12,882 bases of DNA from Niastella sp. (GTDB taxonomy: Bacteria > Bacteroidota > Bacteroidia > Chitinophagales > Chitinophagaceae), in contig JAJKIL010000126.1 in assembly GCA_021154515.1 (NCBI GenBank), positions 1 to 12,882 of the forward strand, written 5' to 3'. Each line of letters begins with the position of its first letter. The first letter of the stretch is position 1. Made by a program: the position numbers and the translations under genes. This document shows positions 5,967 to 12,788 of this stretch, piece by piece. A model generated the notes under the pieces. It had not been told where the DNA came from and did not search any database. It was given only the letters and a program-made list of their open reading frames with translations.

Positions 5967-5993
5967 CCCTTATCAGCTTTCAACTTTATCAAC
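5967..5993 (-). repeat. nonamer array x3 (copy C)
   Basis: On the minus strand the units are GTTGATAAA, GTTGAAAGC, TGATAAGGG, a degenerate version of the GTTGATAGG arrays at 2057-2092 and 3029-3064. The linker between it and the octamers shares AGAAGAA-(A/G)-GTTAGGA with copy B. Confidence 0.65.
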
Positions 5994-6026
5994 TTCCTAA
6001 ATGACTCATCCTAACCTTCTTCTTTC

Positions 6027-6058
6027 TCGTCAACTGGTCAACTGGTTAACTGGTCAAC
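6027..6058 (-). repeat. octamer tandem array GTTGACCA x4 (copy C)
   Basis: On the minus strand the units are GTTGACCA, GTTAACCA, GTTGACCA, GTTGACGA. The array starts 6 bp after the stop codon of the minus-strand gene ending at 6065, in the sense orientation of that gene, as in the two plus-strand copies. Confidence 0.88.
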
Positions 6059-6064
6059 CTGCTC

Positions 6065-6670
6065 TCAAAGAAACATACGCTTCAAACAATCCCACAACTT
6101 CCTTTTCAATACCTTCGCCCCCTCCGTTTCCTGGTTCAGCTGGCTGAGCGGGGGAGTGAACAAATACGTAGTACCGGCGTAGGGTTGTTCCTTAAACGGT
6201 GGAAAACTAATAGGTAATTGAATATCACCCGGTTCTACCCCCAATAATAACAAAGATTTAGGTTGTAACTGCGTTTTCAGCCTGTCGATGGTAATAGGAG
6301 CATTGGCATAGTTCACAATGGCCACATCGGCCATGTTCAGCTTACAGGCGCCCAGCATTTTGGTCAGGAACTGCAGATCGGCTTCCGGCACATACACATC
6401 GTTGGGACAATTCACTACTACGGTGATCTGTTGTTTATTATTGCCCAGGGTTTTATATGCTTCCGGCTCTTCTTGTTTCACCGGTTGGGTTATTGTAACA
6501 GGTTCTGCTACCGGAAGCTTCCCGCCGGCCTCATCCAGTGGAGGGGGCGTATGGAGTTTCGTATTTGCCGTTTCCTGCCGGGGAAGGGTTCCTCCTTCAG
6601 GCTGTATCAACGAGTTACGATACAGATCGGCAATTACAAATCCCGGTAAATTTATATTAGTCAGGCTCAT
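6065..6670 (-). CDS. conserved-type protein of unknown function
   Basis: I do not recognise this 201-residue protein with certainty. It has a short N-terminal segment (1-24), a linker rich in Pro, Glu, Thr and Gln (about 25-80), and a compact C-terminal domain (81-201). That domain alternates strand-like segments (ITVVVN 82-87, DVAIVNY 115-121, SLLLLGVEP 139-147) with likely helices and ends in a basic Leu/Trp-rich stretch, KVLKRKLWDCLKRMF (186-200). There is no signal peptide or membrane segment. The alternating fold and the terminal K-R-K-L-W helix recall the psi subunit (HolD) of the DNA polymerase III clamp loader, but this is weak inference. ATG 6670 is preceded by a good promoter box. 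It is the first gene of the leftward block and is separated from rdgB by a 198-bp repeat-filled gap. Confidence 0.75.
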   Translation of the reverse strand: MSLTNINLPGFVIADLYRNSLIQPEGGTLPRQETANTKLHTPPPLDEAGGKLPVAEPVTITQPVKQEEPEAYKTLGNNKQQITVVVNCPNDVYVPEADLQFLTKMLGACKLNMADVAIVNYANAPITIDRLKTQLQPKSLLLLGVEPGDIQLPISFPPFKEQPYAGTTYLFTPPLSQLNQETEGAKVLKRKLWDCLKRMFL

Positions 6671-6691
6671 TTTTTAAAATACGTTCTTTAT

Positions 6692-6699
6692 CAAAGATA
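6692..6699 (-). promoter_or_regulatory. -7 promoter box for the leftward block
   Basis: Minus-strand TATCTTTG is an exact match to the Bacteroidota -7 consensus TAnnTTTG, 21 bp before the ATG at 6670. No convincing TTTG sits 19-21 bp upstream of it. It would drive the 6670-6065 gene and possibly rdgB and the sigma/anti-sigma genes behind it. Confidence 0.6.
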
Positions 6700-6748
6700 T
6701 AGCTGTCTAGCGGATTAGTAGGTTTAACGAACGATTGTTAGTAATTTA

Positions 6749-6780
6749 TTTGACAGCCCGAAACTTTATTTGTTTATTTG
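6749..6780 (+). promoter_or_regulatory. promoter of the aminotransferase gene
   Basis: TTTG (6749-6752), a 20-bp spacer and TTTATTTG (6773-6780) match the Bacteroidota pattern TTTG-N19/21-TAnnTTTG except for one base. Transcription would start about 10-15 bp before the ATG at 6800. The site is back to back with the leftward promoter at 6692-6699. Confidence 0.5.
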
Positions 6781-6799
6781 CGGCTCAAAAATACTGATT

Positions 6800-7864
6800 A
6801 TGGTAGAAGCTTATAGTATCCCGGTTACAAAAATTGAGCGTAGCCGGTTACAGGGCGTTACGCTCGAAAACATTCCTTTTGGAAGAACATTTACCGATCA
6901 CATGCTGGAGGCGGATTTTGAAAACGGCGAATGGAAGAACGTGGAGATCAAGCCGTACCAGCCGTTGGTGGTAAGCCCGTCATTGGCGGCCATTCATTAC
7001 GGCCAGTCTATATTCGAAGGCATTAAAGCCTATAAGAACGAAGCCGGGGAAGCTTACATATTCAGACCTTACGATAATTTTAAACGGTTCAATTTTTCAG
7101 CCGCCCGCATGGAAATGCCCGAGGTGCCTGAAGAGATCTTTATAGAAGGCATGCGCAAGCTTGTAGAAATGGATAAGAACTGGATCCCGGCGCTGAAAGA
7201 CCATAGCCTGTATATTCGTCCATTCATGTTCTCAGCCGATGAAATGATCGGCGTACGGCCTTCGGAAACCTATAAATTCATGATCATCCTGGCGCCTACC
7301 GGTCCGTATTACAGCGCGCCCATGCGGATATATGTTGAAGAAAAGTATACCCGGGCCGCACCCGGTGGGGTAGGGCAGGCCAAGGCGGCCGGTAACTATG
7401 GTTCCAGCATGTATGTAACCGCTCAGGCAAAGAAAAAAGGGTACGACCAGGTTTTATGGACAGACGTTTATGAGCACAAATATGTGCAGGAGATAGGCAC
7501 CATGAATGTGTTCTTTGTAATTGGTAATAAGGCATATACGCCCGATCTGAGCTCCGGCACCATCCTGGCCGGCGTTACGCGCGACAGCGTAATGACCATC
7601 CTGGAAGAAATGGGCCTGAAAGTGGAAGAACAACCCATTTCTGTAGATATGCTTATGGATGCGTACCAGGCCGGAGAGCTGCGCGAGGTGTTTGGCACCG
7701 GTACGGCCGCCACGGTTTCACTGATCCGCGAGCTGCGATATAAAGATTTTGTCATGTCTTTCGATACCACCAAATGGACAGTTACCCCGGAAATTAAAAG
7801 CCGCCTGGATAACATTCGCGAAGGCCGGGTTGCCGATAATCACGGGTGGATGTTCAAAGTCTGA
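6800..7864 (+). CDS. ilvE: branched-chain amino acid aminotransferase
   Basis: The enzyme uses PLP to move the amino group between glutamate and the 2-keto acids of valine, leucine and isoleucine, the last step of their synthesis. The 354-residue product fits the longer bacterial/eukaryotic-like BCAT subgroup (fold-type IV). Visible features are HYGQSIFEGIKAYK (66-79), RPYDNFKRFNFSAARM (89-104), SLYIRPFMF (136-144), GGVGQAKAAGNYG (189-201) with the PLP lysine at Lys195, VQEIGTMNVFFV (229-240) with Glu231 near the cofactor ring, and GTGTAATVS toward the end. The start is ATG 6800; a TTG at 6770 is in frame, but it lies inside the promoter and would add only ten unlike residues. It is a single-gene unit between a divergent promoter region and rpsL. 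Confidence 0.95.
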   Translation: MVEAYSIPVTKIERSRLQGVTLENIPFGRTFTDHMLEADFENGEWKNVEIKPYQPLVVSPSLAAIHYGQSIFEGIKAYKNEAGEAYIFRPYDNFKRFNFSAARMEMPEVPEEIFIEGMRKLVEMDKNWIPALKDHSLYIRPFMFSADEMIGVRPSETYKFMIILAPTGPYYSAPMRIYVEEKYTRAAPGGVGQAKAAGNYGSSMYVTAQAKKKGYDQVLWTDVYEHKYVQEIGTMNVFFVIGNKAYTPDLSSGTILAGVTRDSVMTILEEMGLKVEEQPISVDMLMDAYQAGELREVFGTGTAATVSLIRELRYKDFVMSFDTTKWTVTPEIKSRLDNIREGRVADNHGWMFKV

Positions 7865-7878
7865 GGTATTTTACGAGG

Positions 7879-7895
7879 GAAAAACGCTGTTTTTC
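7879..7895 (+). terminator. weak hairpin after ilvE
   Basis: GAAAAAC and GTTTTTC form a 7-bp AT-rich stem around a GCT loop, 14 bp after the ilvE stop. There is no T run after it beyond the stem, so it is a poor intrinsic terminator. Confidence 0.3.
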
Positions 7896-7956
7896 AACTT
7901 ATTTTGCACACTTTAGGCACATAAGCAGGATTGTCCTGAAAATTGGACTCAATTTT

Positions 7957-7987
7957 TTTGGTTATAAAATTAATCCGCTTACCTTTG
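7957..7987 (+). promoter_or_regulatory. near-consensus promoter of rpsL-rpsG
   Basis: TTTG (7957-7960), a 19-bp spacer and TACCTTTG (7980-7987) match the Bacteroidota housekeeping promoter at every conserved position. The start codon of rpsL follows 25 bp after the -7 box. This is the strongest promoter match in the window, as expected for ribosomal protein genes. Confidence 0.85.
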
Positions 7988-8012
7988 CCGTCCCAAAATC
8001 AAAAGGTTAAGA

Positions 8013-8393
8013 ATGCCTACTATACAACAATTGGTAAGAAAAGGAAGAGAAATCATCAAGGCTAAAAGCAAGTCAAGAGCATTAGACTCCTGTCCCTTCC
8101 GTCGTGGTGTGTGCACCCGTGTTTATACAACCACTCCTAAAAAGCCTAACTCGGCTTTGCGTAAAGTGGCCAAAGTGCGTTTAACAAACAAAGTAGAGGT
8201 TATCGCCTACATTCCAGGTGAAGGACACAACCTGCAGGAGCACTCAATCGTGCTGGTGCGCGGTGGTCGTGTAAAGGATTTGCCAGGTGTACGTTACCAT
8301 ATCGTACGCGGTAGCCTTGATACTGCCGGTGTTAAAGACCGTAAACAAAGCCGTTCCAAATACGGAACTAAAAAGGAAAAGGCTAAAAAATAA
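8013..8393 (+). CDS. rpsL: 30S ribosomal protein S12
   Basis: S12 sits at the decoding centre of the small subunit and helps set translational accuracy. The 126-residue product is family length. The conserved loop TPKKPNSALRKVAKVRL (41-57) and VKDLPGVRYHIVRG (87-100) are intact, with the universal lysines Lys43 and Lys88, where streptomycin-resistance changes arise, unchanged from wild type. Asp89 is the residue that is methylthiolated in many bacteria. The lysine-rich C-terminus (KKEKAKK) is normal. It is the first gene after a near-consensus promoter and is followed 27 bp later by rpsG. Confidence 0.98.
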   Translation: MPTIQQLVRKGREIIKAKSKSRALDSCPFRRGVCTRVYTTTPKKPNSALRKVAKVRLTNKVEVIAYIPGEGHNLQEHSIVLVRGGRVKDLPGVRYHIVRGSLDTAGVKDRKQSRSKYGTKKEKAKK

Positions 8394-8420
8394 TTTAGAC
8401 AGCTCTACAAATTTTTATAA

Positions 8421-8888
8421 ATGAGGAAGACAAAAGTCAAAAAGATTCCCTTAGCGCCTGATGCCAGGTACAATGATTTGATGGTAACTCGTTTTATCAA
8501 CAACCTCATGTGGGAAGGTAAAAAGAATACAGCTTTCAATATATTCTATACTGCATTGGACCGTGTTGCTAAAACAACCGGTGAAAATGGGTATGAAGTA
8601 TGGAAAAAAGCACTGAGCAACGTTACGCCTGCTGTAGAAGTACGCAGCCGTAGAATTGGTGGTGCCACATTCCAGATCCCAGCCGAAGTTCGTGTTGATA
8701 GAAAGGTTTCTCTCAGCATGAAGTGGTTGATCCGCTATAGCCGCGAAAGAAACGGTCGTAGCATGGCTGAAAAACTGGCTAACGAGATCGTTGCTGCCAG
8801 CAAAGGTGAAGGCGGTGCTTTCAAAAAGAAAGAAGATACTCACCGTATGGCTGAAGCCAACAAGGCTTTTGCTCACTTCCGCGTATAA
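8421..8888 (+). CDS. rpsG: 30S ribosomal protein S7
   Basis: S7 binds the 3' major domain of 16S rRNA and nucleates assembly of the head of the 30S subunit. The 155-residue product is the standard bacterial length. Family segments visible are RKTKVKK at the N-terminus, INNLMWEGKKNTAFNIFYTA (26-45), VEVRSRRIGGATFQIPAEVR (72-91) and the C-terminal HRMAEANKAFAHFRV (141-155). It is cotranscribed with rpsL and followed by a strong intrinsic terminator. The elongation factor G gene (fusA), which follows rpsG in many bacteria, is absent here. Confidence 0.98.
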   Translation: MRKTKVKKIPLAPDARYNDLMVTRFINNLMWEGKKNTAFNIFYTALDRVAKTTGENGYEVWKKALSNVTPAVEVRSRRIGGATFQIPAEVRVDRKVSLSMKWLIRYSRERNGRSMAEKLANEIVAASKGEGGAFKKKEDTHRMAEANKAFAHFRV

Positions 8889-8914
8889 CACGTTAAGTAT
8901 ATCTTACCATATAT

Positions 8915-8942
8915 ACCCACCAGTTTCCTGGTGGGTTTTTTT
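8915..8942 (+). terminator. intrinsic terminator of rpsL-rpsG
   Basis: ACCCACCAG (8915-8923) and CTGGTGGGT (8928-8936) make a perfect 9-bp stem with a TTTC loop, followed by an unbroken T run to 8942. It lies 27 bp after the rpsG stop. Confidence 0.93.
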
Positions 8943-8955
8943 GCGTTGTCTGAAC

Positions 8956-8991
8956 TGGGATGTGTAGGATGAGTGGGATTTATGGGATGGT
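8956..8991 (+). repeat. nonamer array TGGGATnnn x4
   Basis: Units TGGGATGTG, TAGGATGAG, TGGGATTTA, TGGGATGGT keep GGAT at the same place in each 9-bp period. It starts 13 bp after the terminator T run and runs straight into an 11-bp array. Confidence 0.7.
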
Positions 8992-9129
8992 ACCTGAATG
9001 GTAGCATAATGGTATCGGAATGGCCTGGGTATTGTCTGAGGATGCTCTGGAGACTGTACTGGAACCCTAGTCCATATGACCACTCTTAGACAACTCTCTG
9101 ACCACTCTTAGACAACTCCCTGAGCATTC
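8987..9129. repeat. 11-bp period array, about 13 units
   Basis: The block divides into 11-bp units: ATGGTACCTGA, ATGGTAGCATA, ATGGTATCGGA, ATGGCCTGGGT and so on. It ends in two 22-bp copies (9078-9099 and 9100-9121) differing at one base, each made of a GACCACTCTTA unit plus a GACAACTC(T/C)CT unit. Units in the middle are degenerate. The array fills the gap up to 3 bp from the stop codon of the minus-strand peptidase gene. Confidence 0.65.
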
Positions 9130-9131
9130 CG

Positions 9132-11756
9132 CTACTGCACCATCACCTTGCCGGTAAATTCCTTCTTCCCATTCTTCTTTATTATCACAAAATAAACACC
9201 GCTTTTAAGTCCGTACAGGGGGATCGTTTCAACCGTTTGCTGCATCCGGTATTGTAATACCTGTTGCCCCAGTGTGTTGTACAGTAACAAATAGGTGTTT
9301 TGAGGCTCTTCCCGGGTAAGCACCGATAAGTAACCTGTTGCTTTTACCGGGTTAGGGAAAATAAGATAGCGGGTAGTGAGGAAGTAATAGATGCTTTGGG
9401 GATTACTGTATATCACCATCCCATTGTTGAGCTCTATTTTAACCCTGTAGGTATTTACACCGTCTGTCAGGTTCTTGTCGGCCCATTCAAAATAAAGTGT
9501 TGTTCCTGGTTGAAAACTTTGCAAAGGTTCATACCCGCTCCTGGTAAGCTTCTCAAACGTTATACGCTGAACATTCAGGGTAGTGCCGATCTCGGCCATC
9601 AGCTCACCGGTATTTCCATTATCGAGGTCAACCAAAAAATTCTTCAGGTAACAGTCAACCCCCTGCATTTGATAGTTGATGGTGTACGCCTTCAGGCCGG
9701 GACGATCGGGGGTGACCATCGGTGCAACGGTGTACCACAAAAAATTACCCGGCTGGCGAATGATGATGCTGGTATCGGAAGAAGTGGTAACAGGCTCCAG
9801 GTACTTTTGTCCCAGGCGAAATACCCGGTAGCTATTGATGCCGGGGATGCGGTCCCAGAACAGCATGGCAGAATCGGGACAATTAAATCCTACATGAATG
9901 GGTAATACCGGCGAAATGGTGAACGTATCGGATGTAAACACCTGTCCATTGATGGTCATTCGTAACAGGGCAATGCTGCAGGTATCGGGTACATGCCAGT
10001 AGCTACTGCCTTGAGACAGGACCGTGGAATTATCTATGGTTTGCCAGCTGGCGCCTTTGTTAAGACTGTATTCCAGCGAGCCGGTATTGGTATTGAAAGT
10101 TGATGACCAGCGCAACAGGTTGTCTATACCACTTTGGGCATAATCCACAGCTGTAGGAAATTGCCATTGAAACTGATCGGCTGCATCGGTTTGCCAGGCA
10201 ATGGAGAAGGGCTGATTACCACCGGAAGTAATAGAGGAACCCCTGACCCGGATGGTATAGGTGCCGGAAATGGGGTTGTCGATCGTGATCAGCTCAACCG
10301 TATTCAGGTTATCTTTTTTTCGCACGGCTGGTTTTAACAGGGAGTCGATGATAGGGGCCGGGCTGAGCACCCAGGGTTGCCAAACCTGCAGGTTATTATC
10401 AACCAGCTCCAGGTCCAGGTCGTTCACCAATGCTTTGGAGGCGTTGGCGGTGGCAGCCGGGTCCATCCAGCACAGGGTGACCTTTACCTGCCTTGTATTG
10501 GCAGGCACGTTTATGGTAAAGGTTTGTGAAGCGCCTTGCGCCGCGGAACCGGAAAAGTATTGTTCCTTCACCAACTCCTGCAGGGCCTGGTAAGCGTTCA
10601 GGCTACCATAACCCGACTGATAATCGGGTCCTTTTGTACCCCGGTCATCGGCGCTATTTATTAAAACTGCTTTTACCAGCGAGGCGGGTGGGAGGGCGCC
10701 GCCATGTTTTTCCCTGTAATACTGCTGAAGCAAAAGCACGGTGCCTGAGGTATGGGCGGCTGCGCCGGATGTTCCATCTTCACCAAATGCAATCAGTTCG
10801 GGTTTTATCCGTCCATCATAAGCCGGCCCGCGGGAACTGAGAAAGGCCACGTTCCCAAACGAATCGGTAGCACCCACCGTTATAATGTTCTTGGCCATTT
10901 TAAAACTGCCGGTAAGGTTGGCCATGTTGTTGATGCCTGCGTATGGACCATTGCTAACGAGATTACCTGAATTACCTGATGAAAAAACATGCAGCAGTCC
11001 GGGATTATTAATAATACTGGCGTCGTAGGCGGCCGCATCGGCCCCATAATAATTTTCAATACCGGTTCCATAAGAATGGTTCTGTACCGAAATGCCGTAT
11101 TGTTTATACACATTATCGGCATCGGGTAACAGGCTGGAGAAGTTCGAGGAGATGAGGGAGGCGGCTGACGCAACTCCGTTGCCGGTATAAAAAGAGTTTT
11201 CTCCGCCTGCAATGATGGTACACATGTACGAAGCATGTGAGGTAATGAGGTTAGCCGAGAGTGGGGTAGAAATATACCGCGCTTTATAATCGATGTCGGT
11301 AGTATCGGGTTTGTTTTCTTTTACCGATGCCACCATATTGGCGCCGGTTAACAGGGGGTACTGGCTATGCACCAGGTTGATGGTGTTAAGGCTGTTATCG
11401 AAGGTGCCTACCGCCAGTTCTTCATGCGGAATACGGGGTACATCCACAAACCTGACAAAGGGTTGGTTCAACACAAATGAATCGAGGAGGGGGCCACTGG
11501 CTGAAACCACCAGCAGGCCACCAGCTTGTTCCTGGAGAATTTGAACAGGTAACTGTTTTGTACGAAAGTAGTTTTTGGCAGAATCGATGTTGGATGTAAC
11601 AATCCAGAACACCTGTTCTTTTTTATCGGTGAACAACCGCCTGTTGTTTTGTAAAACAGGCGATAGTTTGCGGTTGACCGGAACTATAGCACGTTGCGCC
11701 TGTACTATCAGTACGGTGAATGAAAGGATAAGCAGCAGAAGCCCGGTTCGTTTCAT
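9132..11756 (-). CDS. secreted S8 (subtilisin-like) peptidase with T9SS sorting domain
   Basis: This 874-residue exported protease starts with a signal peptide (MKRTGLLLLILSFTVLIVQA, 1-20). A propeptide-like region (about 22-110) comes next. The S8 catalytic domain (about 120-415) has the histidine in TSHASYMCTIIAGGEN (172-187, His174), the oxyanion-hole Asn in FSSGNSG (258-264, Asn262) and the nucleophile in GTSGAAAHTSG (328-338, Ser330). The usual D-[ST]-G motif is replaced by VKENKPDTTDID (145-156), so the catalytic acid is uncertain. A jelly-roll domain as in KP-43-type subtilases (about 420-540) and beta-rich repeats follow. The last ~80 residues (FPNP..., LYNTLGQQV, GLKSGVYFVII) form a type A Por sorting domain for type IX export. 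ATG 11756 is chosen because the signal peptide begins there; the frame runs on to a TTG at 11801. A divergent peptidase gene lies upstream. Confidence 0.92.
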   Translation of the reverse strand: MKRTGLLLLILSFTVLIVQAQRAIVPVNRKLSPVLQNNRRLFTDKKEQVFWIVTSNIDSAKNYFRTKQLPVQILQEQAGGLLVVSASGPLLDSFVLNQPFVRFVDVPRIPHEELAVGTFDNSLNTINLVHSQYPLLTGANMVASVKENKPDTTDIDYKARYISTPLSANLITSHASYMCTIIAGGENSFYTGNGVASAASLISSNFSSLLPDADNVYKQYGISVQNHSYGTGIENYYGADAAAYDASIINNPGLLHVFSSGNSGNLVSNGPYAGINNMANLTGSFKMAKNIITVGATDSFGNVAFLSSRGPAYDGRIKPELIAFGEDGTSGAAAHTSGTVLLLQQYYREKHGGALPPASLVKAVLINSADDRGTKGPDYQSGYGSLNAYQALQELVKEQYFSGSAAQGASQTFTINVPANTRQVKVTLCWMDPAATANASKALVNDLDLELVDNNLQVWQPWVLSPAPIIDSLLKPAVRKKDNLNTVELITIDNPISGTYTIRVRGSSITSGGNQPFSIAWQTDAADQFQWQFPTAVDYAQSGIDNLLRWSSTFNTNTGSLEYSLNKGASWQTIDNSTVLSQGSSYWHVPDTCSIALLRMTINGQVFTSDTFTISPVLPIHVGFNCPDSAMLFWDRIPGINSYRVFRLGQKYLEPVTTSSDTSIIIRQPGNFLWYTVAPMVTPDRPGLKAYTINYQMQGVDCYLKNFLVDLDNGNTGELMAEIGTTLNVQRITFEKLTRSGYEPLQSFQPGTTLYFEWADKNLTDGVNTYRVKIELNNGMVIYSNPQSIYYFLTTRYLIFPNPVKATGYLSVLTREEPQNTYLLLYNTLGQQVLQYRMQQTVETIPLYGLKSGVYFVIIKKNGKKEFTGKVMVQ

Positions 11757-11767
11757 GATACAATCTA

Positions 11768-11775
11768 CAAAATTT
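11768..11775 (-). promoter_or_regulatory. candidate -7 box of the S8 peptidase gene
   Basis: Minus-strand AAATTTTG matches TAnnTTTG at all but the first base. A TTG lies 23 bp upstream. It is 11 bp before the chosen ATG, which gives a very short leader. Weak support. Confidence 0.3.
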
Positions 11776-11965
11776 GTGAATGATGGCGCCACACGGATCA
11801 ATAATTTCGCCTAACCCTCCTGGACATACTAAATTTGACTGAAAACAATTTTTTAATAAGCTGTCTAAACGCCAATGATTTATAAATAAAAGTGCTTCTT
11901 CTGCAACGGCGTTGCTTAAATTACCTGAAAGTTATGTTATGAAATTTATTAAATTGAAGGAACCA

Positions 11966-11973
11966 TCAATTTG
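11966..11973 (+). promoter_or_regulatory. candidate -7 box of the M57 peptidase gene
   Basis: TCAATTTG matches TAnnTTTG at all but the second base, 23 bp before the ATG, a spacing like that seen for rpsL. No -33 TTTG is at the right distance. The rest of the 240-bp divergent region is AT-rich and shows no repeat array, unlike the 3' flanks in this window. Confidence 0.28.
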
Positions 11974-11996
11974 TAAACTATTTAAACAAAACACTT

Positions 11997-12788
11997 ATGA
12001 GAAAAATTTTTCAGGGGGCTGTGGTATTCACAGCCTGTGTTGTATTATTCTCCTGCCGAAAAAATGCTGCCAGTGAACAAACAGCCGCTCCCTCCGATGA
12101 AGCCCTGAGTAAAATTTATGCACTTGGATTTAGTAATAAAAATGTATCCCTGGATGAGGATGGGAATTATATAGTGGAAGGGGATATTGCGTTAAGCGAA
12201 GCCGATCTGAAAGCCGTGCCTGATATGCAGTTTTTACGGATAGGCAGTGCTGAACAGTATCGTACCTATAATCTGGTGACCCGCCTGCCGCGCGTTATTA
12301 CGGTTAGCATGGATCCAAAAATGCCTTCCTCTTATATAGCTGCCCTGGATGAGGCGCTTGGCCGTTACAATGCCGAAAAGCTGTTGATCACCTTTCAGCG
12401 GGTATCTTCAGGTGGCAATATTGCTATAGTAAAAGGGAATGGGAGTTACCTTGCCTCTTCAGGTTTCCCTACCAGTACCGGCAATCCTTACAACCAGGTA
12501 AAGGTGAATACAAGGGCTATCGGCAATCAGCCACAGGCTACGGTAGCCTCCATACTGGCGCATGAAATAGGGCATTGCATAGGATTCCGTCATACCGATT
12601 ATATGGACCGCTCGTACAGTTGTGGCGGCCAGACAGTAAATGAAGGCGCTTCTACCATAGGAGCGGTATTTATCCCGGGCACCAATCCCAATCCGGATCC
12701 CAACTCATTTATGTTGTCGTGCATTGGTTCCGGCGAGGACAGGCCGTTCAATGCGAATGATAAAACGGCTTTAGCTTATTTGTATTAA
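11997..12788 (+). CDS. lipoprotein zinc peptidase, M57 / HEIGH family
   Basis: The 263-residue product has a lipoprotein signal peptide: hydrophobic 8-18 then the lipobox LFSC with Cys20 as the lipidation site. The residues after it (RKNAASEQ) are not acidic, so there is no obvious surface-export signal and periplasmic-side anchoring is possible. The catalytic zinc motif is HEIGHCIGFRH at 189-199, the metzincin form HExxHxxGxxH, with His189, Glu190, His193 and His199. The segment DPNSFML (234-240) fits the following Met-turn (Met239), and the end (FNANDKTALAYLY) fits Bacteroidota HEIGH-type peptidases. Substrate is unknown. A cysteine pair after the zinc site (Cys209, Cys242) could form a disulfide. 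The gene is divergent from the S8 peptidase, and a heptamer array follows its stop directly. Confidence 0.88.
   Translation: MRKIFQGAVVFTACVVLFSCRKNAASEQTAAPSDEALSKIYALGFSNKNVSLDEDGNYIVEGDIALSEADLKAVPDMQFLRIGSAEQYRTYNLVTRLPRVITVSMDPKMPSSYIAALDEALGRYNAEKLLITFQRVSSGGNIAIVKGNGSYLASSGFPTSTGNPYNQVKVNTRAIGNQPQATVASILAHEIGHCIGFRHTDYMDRSYSCGGQTVNEGASTIGAVFIPGTNPNPDPNSFMLSCIGSGEDRPFNANDKTALAYLY

Noticed and set aside
5867..5992. Upstream extension of rdgB adding 42 residues with a hydrophobic stretch
   Set aside because: The extension translates the GGCAGAA and nonamer repeats; the family begins at MKLIFATNN, and a cytoplasmic enzyme needs no signal peptide.
9396..9905. Plus-strand open frame of 169 codons inside the subtilase gene
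   Set aside because: Antisense shadow; no family resemblance and no start signal, while the minus-strand frame has clear domains. Others at 10134-11544 are the same.
11757..11996. Repeat array or small gene in the divergent peptidase spacer
   Set aside because: Only AT-rich sequence, a 5-bp GCAAC/GTTGC hairpin and weak promoter boxes are visible; no open frame with a start signal.
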